A stretch of 64,000 bases of DNA from Pseudomonas sp. S35 (GTDB taxonomy: Bacteria; Pseudomonadota; Gammaproteobacteria; Pseudomonadales; Pseudomonadaceae). The position numbers and the translations under genes were made by a program. Below, piece by piece: positions 57,028 to 64,000 of this stretch. Positions within the stretch are counted from its first letter, which is position 1. Every line of letters begins with the position of its first letter. Location of the stretch: contig NZ_CP019431.1 in NCBI RefSeq assembly GCF_009866765.1, forward strand, positions 6,547,403-6,611,402, written 5' to 3'. Under the pieces are notes generated by a model. It searched no databases. It had not been told where the DNA came from and worked only from the letters and a program-made list of their open reading frames with translations.

Positions 57028-59466
57028 ATGCGCCTTCCTACCAAGTTTCGCCAGCGACTCTCCTACCACGGCATCACCTATGGCTTGATGCTGGGCACTG
57101 CTGCCAGCACCGGTGTTGTGCTGTCGACCGGCGTCATGGCCGCCAGTGCGGTGCAACACTACGCAATCGCGGCTGGCCCGCTCGACAATGCCTTGAGCCA
57201 ATTTGCCGCCAAGGCCAATGTGATTCTGTCCTTCTCCCCCCAGCAAACCGCGCGTTTAAACACGCCGGGGCTGGAAGGCGACTATTCAGTTGAACAAGGC
57301 TTTGCACTGCTGCTGCAAAACTCAGGTCTGGAGGCCGTGGTCCAGGCCCCTGGCAGCTACGTGTTGCAAACAGCACCCGTTGGCCAACTCACCCTGTCGG
57401 CTACCACCGTCAGCACTTATCAACAGGGCGGTTTCAACCAAGAGATCGCCGGCGATGTAGGCTACAAAGCGCAAAACAGCCGCATTGGCACTAAGACCAG
57501 CACCCCGCTGTCGGAAACACCTCGCTCGGTTTCAGTGGTGACTGGCCAACGCATCAAGGACCAGAAATCCCAAACCCTCACAGAGGTGTTGGGCTATGTC
57601 CCCGGCATTTTTGCCCCGCCCTTTGCCGCTGGCGATAGCTTGGCGGGGGATTTGTTCTTTATTCGCGGCTTCAACGCCACGGACTACGGCTACGGCTTGC
57701 TGCGCGATGGCCTACGCGTCCAGGGCAATCGATACGACACCACCAGCGAGCCCTATGGTTTGGAACGTGTGGAAATCTTCCGTGGGCCCTCTTCCCTGCT
57801 TTACGGCGAAAATGCCCCAGGGGGCCTGGTGAACCTGGTCAGCAAACACCCCACCGCGACCCCACAGGGCGAAGTGCAGTTGGGTTACGGTTCGAACAAT
57901 CGCCGCCAGGTGGGTGTGGATATCTCCGGGCCGCTTAATGACAGTGGCAATATCCTCGGCCGGGTAGTGATGCTTGGGCGAAAGTCCGACACACAGACAG
58001 ACCACGTCCCCGATGACCGCCTCTACCTCGCGCCATCCCTGACCCTGAATTTCGACGACTACAACACCCTGACGCTGCTGGCCAACTACCAAAAGGACCA
58101 CACCAACCTGGAACTCGGCCTACCGGCTGCCGGTACTTTGCTCAGCAATCCCAACGGCAAGCTGTCCAAGCACACCATGCTCGGCGACCCGTATTGGAAC
58201 ACCTTTGAGCGCGAAGCCTGGAACGCCGGTTATGAGTTCAGCCACAGCTTCAATGACGATTGGCAGTTCCGGCAGAATTCGCGCTACATGCAGTCACGCA
58301 TCACCCGCCACGAAACCTGGCCGGGCGACCTGAACAACCAAGGCTTTGGTACGCAGTTGGGCATGTATGCCTACGACCGCTTCAACAAGTCGATGGTTTA
58401 CTCCCTGGATAACCAACTGGAAGGCAAATTCCAGCTGGGTGACGTGGACAACACCGTGTTGTTCGGCAGCAGCTACGATCGCATTTCGTTCAACCAGGAC
58501 TGGGATGCGGGTTTCGCCGGCACCATCAATGTGTATAACCCGGTTTACCTGCGTGAACCGACCACCCCGCTGGCGGTGCAAAACACCTTGCTCGAACAAC
58601 AGATGAAAGGGGTTTATGCACAGGTCCAGAGCAAGTACGACCACTGGCTGTTTCTGCTCGGTGGGCGTCAGGATTGGGTCGACAGCCAATTCCGGGACAA
58701 GGTGAAGCCCGCATCGGACTCCAGCACCACCGAACAGAAATTCACCTACCAGGGTGGCGTGATGTACCAGTTCGACAACGGCCTTACGCCGTATGTCAGC
58801 TACTCCACTGCGTTCGTCCCGGTTCAACAGATCTCGGTCACGGGTTCACCGCTCAAGCCAATCACCAGCCGTCAGTACGAAGTGGGTGTGAAGTACGAGC
58901 CGATCGGTTGGGACACGGCGATGACGCTGTCGGTGTATGACCTGCGCAAACAGGACGATACCTACCTCGACAGCACCACCAACACCTACCGCCAAGTGGG
59001 TGAAAGCCGGGCCAAGGGCGCAGAAGTCGAGATCAACAGCAACATTACTCCCAACCTGAATCTGACGGCGGCCTACACCTACACCGACGCGCGGATTACC
59101 AAGGACACCGCCGGTTCATTGGTCGAGGGACACCAGATGACCGGTGTTCCGCGCAACCAGGCGTCTGTGTGGGGCAAATACCGGTTCCTGGATGGCCAAC
59201 TCAAGGGGCTGTCCCTGGGCGGTGGCGTGCGTTACTTCGACAGCGCTTATTCCTACACCAAGCCGACGCTGTACGGGAAACTCGACCCTGGCAGCGTTAC
59301 GTTGGTGGATGCTGCCATCGGTTATCAGATCAATACCCACTGGTCGCTGGACCTGAACGCCAAGAACCTGTTCGACAAAGAATACGTATCCGGTTGCAAC
59401 GATGCAGGGCGCTGCTACTGGGGCGACAGCCGTACCTTGCTCGGTACGGTGTCCTACAACTGGTAA
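57028..59466 (+). CDS. TonB-dependent siderophore receptor with signalling domain
   Basis: An 812-residue outer-membrane transducer. It has a signal peptide ending near MAASA, an STN signalling domain (about residues 45-110: YAIAAGPLDNALSQFAAKAN), then a plug (TPRSVSVVTGQRIKDQ, FFIRGFNATDYGYGLLRDGL, VEIFRGPSSLLYGENAPGGL). A 22-strand barrel follows, ending in Trp of SYNW. The architecture is that of FpvA/FoxA/FiuA-type receptors; the siderophore cannot be named by eye. It is 91 bases after the fecR-type gene and converges on mnmE. Confidence 0.92.
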   Translation: MRLPTKFRQRLSYHGITYGLMLGTAASTGVVLSTGVMAASAVQHYAIAAGPLDNALSQFAAKANVILSFSPQQTARLNTPGLEGDYSVEQGFALLLQNSGLEAVVQAPGSYVLQTAPVGQLTLSATTVSTYQQGGFNQEIAGDVGYKAQNSRIGTKTSTPLSETPRSVSVVTGQRIKDQKSQTLTEVLGYVPGIFAPPFAAGDSLAGDLFFIRGFNATDYGYGLLRDGLRVQGNRYDTTSEPYGLERVEIFRGPSSLLYGENAPGGLVNLVSKHPTATPQGEVQLGYGSNNRRQVGVDISGPLNDSGNILGRVVMLGRKSDTQTDHVPDDRLYLAPSLTLNFDDYNTLTLLANYQKDHTNLELGLPAAGTLLSNPNGKLSKHTMLGDPYWNTFEREAWNAGYEFSHSFNDDWQFRQNSRYMQSRITRHETWPGDLNNQGFGTQLGMYAYDRFNKSMVYSLDNQLEGKFQLGDVDNTVLFGSSYDRISFNQDWDAGFAGTINVYNPVYLREPTTPLAVQNTLLEQQMKGVYAQVQSKYDHWLFLLGGRQDWVDSQFRDKVKPASDSSTTEQKFTYQGGVMYQFDNGLTPYVSYSTAFVPVQQISVTGSPLKPITSRQYEVGVKYEPIGWDTAMTLSVYDLRKQDDTYLDSTTNTYRQVGESRAKGAEVEINSNITPNLNLTAAYTYTDARITKDTAGSLVEGHQMTGVPRNQASVWGKYRFLDGQLKGLSLGGGVRYFDSAYSYTKPTLYGKLDPGSVTLVDAAIGYQINTHWSLDLNAKNLFDKEYVSGCNDAGRCYWGDSRTLLGTVSYNW

Positions 59467-59485
59467 GGCACTGTGGATAACTCGG

Positions 59486-60856
59486 CTATTTGCCGATGCA
59501 GAAACTGGAAAAGATCCGCCCCAGCAAATCATCGGAGCTGAATGCGCCGGTGATTTCTCCCAACAGCTGCTGCGCCTGGCGCAAATCCTCAGCCAGCAGC
59601 TCACCGGCCCCCGCCAAGGTCAGCTGTGCACGACCGTGTTCCAGCGCCGCGCTGGCGTGTCGCAGCGCCTCCAGGTGCCTGCGGCGCGCACTGAAGCTGC
59701 TTTCGGAGGTCTGCTCGTAGCCCATGCAGGCTTTGAGATGGTCACGCAGCAATTCCAGGCCATCACCGGCGGATTTCGCACTCAAGCTGATCGTCACATG
59801 CCCGTCGCCGCTGGTTTCCATGGCAATGGCTTCGCCCGTCAGGTCGGCCTTGTTGCGGATCAAGGTGACTTTGGCCGGGTCCGGCCGTTGTTCCAGGAAC
59901 TCTGGCCAGAGCGCAAAAGGATCCACAGCCTCAGGCGCCGTGGCGTCCACCACTAACAGCACACGATCCGCTTCGGCGATTGCCTTCAGGGCCCGCTCCA
60001 CACCGATTTTTTCTACCTGGTCGTCGGTATCGCGCAAGCCGGCTGTGTCGACCACGTGCAGTGGCATACCGTCGATGTGGATATGTTCGCGCAGGATATC
60101 CCGGGTGGTGCCGGCAATCTCGGTGACGATGGCGGCCTCACGGCCAGCCAAGGCATTCAGCAGGCTGGATTTCCCCGCGTTGGGGCGACCCGCAATCACC
60201 ACCGTCATGCCATCGCGCAGCAAGGCGCCCTGCCCGGCTTCACGCAGGACAGTGGATAACTCCTCGCGGACTTTATCCAGCATTGCCAATACATGGCCAT
60301 CGGCGAGGAAGTCGATCTCTTCCTCAGGAAAATCAATCGCCGCCTCTACGTAGATACGCAGGCTGATCAATTGCTCAGTCAAGTTATGCACACGCAGGGA
60401 AAATGCACCTTGCAGCGAGCGCAACGCATTGCGTGCGGCTTGCGCAGAACTCGCTTCGATCAAGTCTGCGATAGCTTCGGCCTGGGCCAGATCGAGTTTG
60501 TCATTCAAGAATGCGCGTTCGCTGAACTCACCCGGCCGTGCGAGACGACAGCCCAATTGCAGGCAGCGCTGCAGCAGCATATCCAGGACCACAGGCCCAC
60601 CGTGGCCCTGCAGTTCCAGGACATCTTCACCGGTGAACGAGTTCGGCCCAGGAAAATAGAGAGCCAGGCCCTCATCCAATACGCTGTGGTCCGCATCCAG
60701 AAACGGTCCGTAATGGGCATACCGAGGCTTTAATTCTCGGCCGCTGATGGCCTGGGCTGCTACGCCGGCGAGCGGCCCGGAAATACGAACGATACCGACA
60801 CCACCACGGCCTTGAGCGGTGGCGACAGCGGCGATGGTTTCACGAGGAGCGCTCAT
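59486..60856 (-). CDS. mnmE: tRNA uridine-34 modification GTPase
   Basis: A 456-residue enzyme acting with MnmG. The N-terminal tetrahydrofolate domain has [20 protein letters not shown]. The inserted G domain has [24 protein letters not shown] and RNKADL. The C-terminal CIGK carries the conserved Cys. I start it at 60856, which gives the family length; the open frame adds six codons. Confidence 0.97.
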   Translation of the reverse strand: MSAPRETIAAVATAQGRGGVGIVRISGPLAGVAAQAISGRELKPRYAHYGPFLDADHSVLDEGLALYFPGPNSFTGEDVLELQGHGGPVVLDMLLQRCLQLGCRLARPGEFSERAFLNDKLDLAQAEAIADLIEASSAQAARNALRSLQGAFSLRVHNLTEQLISLRIYVEAAIDFPEEEIDFLADGHVLAMLDKVREELSTVLREAGQGALLRDGMTVVIAGRPNAGKSSLLNALAGREAAIVTEIAGTTRDILREHIHIDGMPLHVVDTAGLRDTDDQVEKIGVERALKAIAEADRVLLVVDATAPEAVDPFALWPEFLEQRPDPAKVTLIRNKADLTGEAIAMETSGDGHVTISLSAKSAGDGLELLRDHLKACMGYEQTSESSFSARRRHLEALRHASAALEHGRAQLTLAGAGELLAEDLRQAQQLLGEITGAFSSDDLLGRIFSSFCIGK

Positions 60857-60891
60857 CAGCAGGTTCCAGAACAAAAGTGACGGAAAGCAAA

Positions 60892-60910
60892 ACGCCCCAC
60901 TAGGGGGCGT
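60892..60910 (-). terminator. Terminator after yidC
   Basis: acgcccc / ggggcgt with a short loop, followed on the minus strand by TTTTGCTTT. It ends the rpmH-rnpA-yidD-yidC operon before mnmE. A perfect TTATCCACA (60920-60928) lies next to it. Confidence 0.75.
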
Positions 60911-60935
60911 CTTGAGTGGTTATCCACAGAGTAAA

Positions 60936-62618
60936 TTACGCCTCGGCTTTTTTGGTAGCCGCTTCGATTTTACGTGTGATGTACCACTGTTGAGAGATCG
61001 ACAATACGTTGTTGACCACCCAGTACAGAACCAGGCCCGCAGGGAACCACAGGAAGAAGAAGGTGAAGATGATTGGCATCATTTTCATCACTTTGGCCTG
61101 CATCGGATCCGGCGGTGTTGGGTTCAGACGCTGCTGGATAAACATGGTCGCGCCCATGATGATCGGCAGGATAAAGAACGGGTCTTTGATCGACAGGTCA
61201 GTTATCCACAGCATGAACGGGGCCTGGCGCATTTCCACGCTTTCCAGGAGTACCCAGTACAGCGACAGGAATACCGGCATCTGCACAAGAATCGGCAAGC
61301 AACCACCCAGCGGGTTGATCTTCTCTTTCTTGTACAGCTCCATCATGGCCTGCGACATTTTCTGCCGGTCATCGCCATGTTGCTCTTTCAGCGCGGCCAG
61401 TTTCGGGGCCACTGCACGCATGCGCGCCATCGACTTGTAGCTGGCAGCCGACAGTGGGAAGAAGATCCCCTTGATCAGCATGGTCAGGAAGATGATCGAG
61501 AAGCCCCAGTTACCCACAATGCTGTGGATATGTTGCAGCAGCCAGAAGATCGGCTGGGCAATGAACCACAGAATGCCGTAATCCACAGTCAGTTCCAGAC
61601 CTGGGGACAACTCTTTCAGGACTGCCTGGCTTTTCGGGCCGGCGTACAGGGTAGCGCTGGTTTCAGCCTTGGCGCCTGGTGCGACGGTCAACGCCGGGCC
61701 AGTAAAACCAATGATGTAGTTGCCTTGGCTGTCTTTACGGGTCTGAACCAGGTTGGCTTCAGCCTTGTTCGGAATCCATGCGGTCACGAAGTAGTGTTGC
61801 AACCAGGCAACCCAACCACCCTGGACTGTCTCTTTCAGCGCGCCTTTGTCGATATCTTTCATCGACACTTTTTTGTACGGCTCGTTACTTGTCCACAGGG
61901 CTGCGCCCAGGTAAGTCGCTGTGCCGGTGGCGGTGCTGGAAGAAGGATCGGAGCTGCCATCACGCTTGAGCTGGGCAAACAGGTTGCCGCTCCAAGGTTT
62001 TTCGCTGGTGTTGTCGATCAGGTAAGTGACCTTCAAGTCGTACAAACCGCGAGTGAAGCTGAAACGCTTGATGTAGTTCACGCCGTCGAGGCTGAATTTC
62101 AGGTCGACGTTCAACTGGTTCTGGCCATCAGCCAGTTGATAACTCTTCTGTTCGGTCGAATAAACCGGACGACCGGTAGCACGCGCATCCGGACCATTGG
62201 TGCCGGTCAGGCCGCTTTGTGCCAGATAAGTACGTTCACCACCGTTATCGAACAGTTGGAACGGAACATCCGGATGGTCTTGGCGACGTGGATACAGCGG
62301 CAGTTTCAACTGCGCGATATCACCACCTTGCGGGTCGATAGCCAGGTCGAGCACATCCGTTTTCACGTGGATGAGGTCTTTGTTGGTGACCACTGGCGTT
62401 TCTAAAGGGGCGCTTGTCTCGCCATTCGCGCTGGGAACATCGGCACTCGCGGACGCATTGTTACCCAGCGGGGTGTCCGGAATAGCCGGCGCAGCCTGGT
62501 TGGTAGCAACATTCTGAGTCGGCAGGGCAGCTTGGCCGTAGTCCTGGTTCCACTTAAGAACCATGACGTAGGACACGATTGCCAGGGCGACGATCAGGAT
62601 CGTGCGTTTAATATCCAT
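60936..62618 (-). CDS. yidC: Membrane protein insertase YidC
   Basis: A 560-residue inner-membrane insertase. N-terminal helix RTILIVALAIVSYVMVLKW, a Pro/Ala linker and the large periplasmic beta-domain lead to five core helices with WGFSIIFLTMLIKGIFFPLS. The stretch NPLGGCLPILVQMPVFLSLY is a family signature. It starts two bases after the yidD stop codon. Confidence 0.97.
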   Translation of the reverse strand: MDIKRTILIVALAIVSYVMVLKWNQDYGQAALPTQNVATNQAAPAIPDTPLGNNASASADVPSANGETSAPLETPVVTNKDLIHVKTDVLDLAIDPQGGDIAQLKLPLYPRRQDHPDVPFQLFDNGGERTYLAQSGLTGTNGPDARATGRPVYSTEQKSYQLADGQNQLNVDLKFSLDGVNYIKRFSFTRGLYDLKVTYLIDNTSEKPWSGNLFAQLKRDGSSDPSSSTATGTATYLGAALWTSNEPYKKVSMKDIDKGALKETVQGGWVAWLQHYFVTAWIPNKAEANLVQTRKDSQGNYIIGFTGPALTVAPGAKAETSATLYAGPKSQAVLKELSPGLELTVDYGILWFIAQPIFWLLQHIHSIVGNWGFSIIFLTMLIKGIFFPLSAASYKSMARMRAVAPKLAALKEQHGDDRQKMSQAMMELYKKEKINPLGGCLPILVQMPVFLSLYWVLLESVEMRQAPFMLWITDLSIKDPFFILPIIMGATMFIQQRLNPTPPDPMQAKVMKMMPIIFTFFFLWFPAGLVLYWVVNNVLSISQQWYITRKIEAATKKAEA

Positions 62619-62620
62619 GA

Positions 62621-62866
62621 TTACTCGGCCATCGAAGAAGAACGGGAGGTAGGGATAGGCGGAACCGGGTCATAACCACCGGGATTCCACGGATGACAGC
62701 GACCTAAACGACGAAAGGTCAGCCAGCCACCGCGCAGAAGACCATGATTTTCTATGGCCTCTAACGCGTAGCAGGAACAACTGGGGTAGAAACGACAGTG
62801 ACTGGCCATCAGGGGACTAATGGCATAGCGATAAAACTGGATCGGAACGAGTGCCAGTTTACGCAT
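62621..62866 (-). CDS. yidD: Membrane protein insertion efficiency factor
   Basis: An 81-residue protein with the family signatures [20 protein letters not shown] and [13 protein letters not shown], then [16 protein letters not shown]. It starts inside the last codons of rnpA with an 8-base overlap. Confidence 0.95.
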   Translation of the reverse strand: MRKLALVPIQFYRYAISPLMASHCRFYPSCSCYALEAIENHGLLRGGWLTFRRLGRCHPWNPGGYDPVPPIPTSRSSSMAE

Positions 62867-63263
62867 CGGTGCTGTCTACCCCTACAGTTTCGGTGCTGAC
62901 TGCTGGTGCTGGTTTGTTGGTACGCGCCAGACGTTTCCAGAGCTTGCCGAAATGCTGAATCAATTCGGGGTTTTCTACATCCCCCAAGCCTTTGCGCGCG
63001 ACGATAACAATATCCCAACCAACCAGAGTGTCCTGGTGGAGGCGAAACGATTCGCGCATCAGACGCTTGAGGCGATTGCGCTCAACGGAGAGCTTTACGC
63101 TCTTCTTGCCAATCACCAACCCGAGACGGGGGTGATCAAGATCGTTGTTACGCGCAAGGAGCAGGAGATTTTTCCCCGGAACCTTGCCGGTGGGGGAGTC
63201 AAAGACTGCCTTGAAATGCCGGGGGGTTAGCAGACGCTTTTCCCGACTGAAGTCCTGACTCAC
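62859..63263 (-). CDS. rnpA: Ribonuclease P protein component
   Basis: A 134-residue RNA-binding protein of RNase P. It has [20 protein letters not shown] and the RNR motif in [21 protein letters not shown] start it at a GTG at 63263, because homologues begin (M)[12 protein letters not shown]. The frame stays open to 63359, but that part runs through rpmH on the same strand. It lies 16 bases after rpmH. Confidence 0.93.
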   Translation of the reverse strand: MSQDFSREKRLLTPRHFKAVFDSPTGKVPGKNLLLLARNNDLDHPRLGLVIGKKSVKLSVERNRLKRLMRESFRLHQDTLVGWDIVIVARKGLGDVENPELIQHFGKLWKRLARTNKPAPAVSTETVGVDSTDA

Positions 63264-63279
63264 CACCAGTACCGGATTA

Positions 63280-63414
63280 TCAAACTGCCAGACGCGCACG
63301 ACCTTTGGCGCGGCGACGCGACAGGACAGCACGGCCGTTCTTGGTAGCCATGCGAGCACGGAAGCCGTGGGTACGGGCGCGTTTGATGGTGCTTGGTTGG
63401 AAAGTACGTTTCAT
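63280..63414 (-). CDS. rpmH: 50S ribosomal protein L34
   Basis: A 44-residue ribosomal protein reading [20 protein letters not shown] then [20 protein letters not shown] and ending RLAV, with TGA at 63280-63282. This is the universal L34 sequence. It overlaps the open frame of rnpA and would be missed by a length cutoff. It is the first gene of the rpmH-rnpA-yidD-yidC operon. Confidence 0.97.
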   Translation of the reverse strand: MKRTFQPSTIKRARTHGFRARMATKNGRAVLSRRRAKGRARLAV

Positions 63415-64000
63415 GGCGTTGTTACCTGGTTCGTCCACAACGGGCCGGAATGGCCCCCGTTTTAAGAGACCGGCGATTCTAGAGAAAGCAAGCCTCTAGG
63501 TCAATTTCCAACCAGCTTTTCCTTCAATTAGATCTCTATAGGCCTAAACGCGCTTTCCTGTTCGCTCGGCTTCCACGGGCAATCCCATAGATATAAAAAT
63601 AAAGAAGGAAGTTATTTAAAGCTTTTCAGTAAAGCTTATAAAAGCTAGGCAGGCCTTCATCTGTGGATAACTGACTTAAGGCCTTATTCTACGTGGTGTA
63701 CAGAGAATGACAACACGGGGGAGAAACCGTGCTCTGCCTGTGCTGCGCTATCGGATAAGCTGTGTGTGGAATGGCACTTTATCCACAGGCCAGTTACCCA
63801 CAGACTTTCTACCCCACTTGTACAACGAGCTTAGGTGTGCTTATCCACAGAGCTTATGCACAGACCGCTGGTCGCATTTTCCAGGGGTAACGCATTGATT
63901 TTGGCTGGTCTGCGAGCAACCTACATGTGGATAAGTGGACGGCTGGCCGCTACAATGGCGGCTGTTTTTGCCTCACCGGCTTTCAACTTAGGGGATATCC
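63415..64000. other. oriC: Chromosome origin region (rpmH-dnaA gap) with DnaA boxes
   Basis: 586 bases with no gene. Perfect DnaA boxes are at 63662-63670, 63779-63787, 63841-63849 and 63926-63934. One-mismatch boxes are TTACCCACA 63794-63802 and TTATGCACA 63854-63862. An AT-rich stretch (63585-63650) could be the unwinding element. This is the canonical Pseudomonas oriC position. The window ends with aggggatatcc, a good ribosome site for dnaA starting right after 64000. Confidence 0.88.

Noticed and set aside
55486..59466. Transposon or IS carrying the iron-uptake genes
   Set aside because: I saw no transposase, terminal inverted repeats or target duplication at its edges; the insertion is argued from gene order only.
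63264..63359. N-terminal extension of rnpA
   Set aside because: It runs through rpmH on the same strand in another frame, and homologues begin at VSQDFS, so the GTG at 63263 is used.

Overview
The window is a chromosomal segment of a Pseudomonas, most likely of the P. fluorescens group. The evidence is GC-rich coding DNA, gene families typical of Pseudomonas, REP hairpins of the 'gtgggag...ctcccac' type, and the conserved origin cluster at the right end. Most of the last 25 kb is on the minus strand, running away from an origin and a dnaA gene that should begin just past base 64000.

Layout. (1) 1-5 kb: end of a hexapeptide-repeat carbonic-anhydrase-like gene, dihydroorotase, a DUF3617 secreted protein, cardiolipin synthase and a cyclopropane-fatty-acid-synthase family methyltransferase. 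(2) 5-13 kb: a metal block on the minus strand. It holds a bufferin-type copper RiPP operon (Cys-rich precursor, MNIO/DUF692 enzyme, DUF2063 partner) and an operon of three SPFH (HflK/HflC-like) membrane proteins, one with a poly-His N terminus, plus a P1B-type ATPase. A Zur-like palindrome precedes that second operon. (3) 13.2-18.9 kb: a plus-strand lipid operon resembling E. coli ynbABCD with an added acyltransferase and a small membrane protein; its product is unknown. (4) 19-27 kb: a thioester alpha-2-macroglobulin and PBP1C, overlapping genes. (5) 27-38.6 kb: a tightly overlapping minus-strand glycan operon. It encodes a Wzm/Wzt ABC exporter, two nucleotidyltransferases, a HAD phosphatase, a GDPD-like enzyme, a cupin, glycosyltransferases, and a GMC oxidoreductase with a tiny Tat-signal partner. 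(6) 39-43.3 kb: glmS, a DeoR-type regulator and glmU. (7) 43.4-50.6 kb: the complete atpIBEFHAGDC operon. (8) 50.7-64 kb: parB, parA, rsmG, mnmG, then mnmE, yidC, yidD, rnpA, rpmH and the origin. A plus-strand fecI-fecR-TonB-receptor module lies between mnmG and mnmE, next to a second DnaA-box-rich intergenic region.

How the parts work together. glmS and glmU supply UDP-GlcNAc and sit beside the glycan operon. The metal operons suggest paired copper detoxification and zinc-starvation responses. The A2M/PBP1C pair serves periplasmic defence and wall repair. The ynb-like set could make, methylate and dephosphorylate an unusual phospholipid head group. Best candidates for undescribed biology are the glycan operon with its putative periplasmic sugar oxidase, the expanded ynb-like lipid operon, and the SPFH/P-ATPase operon.
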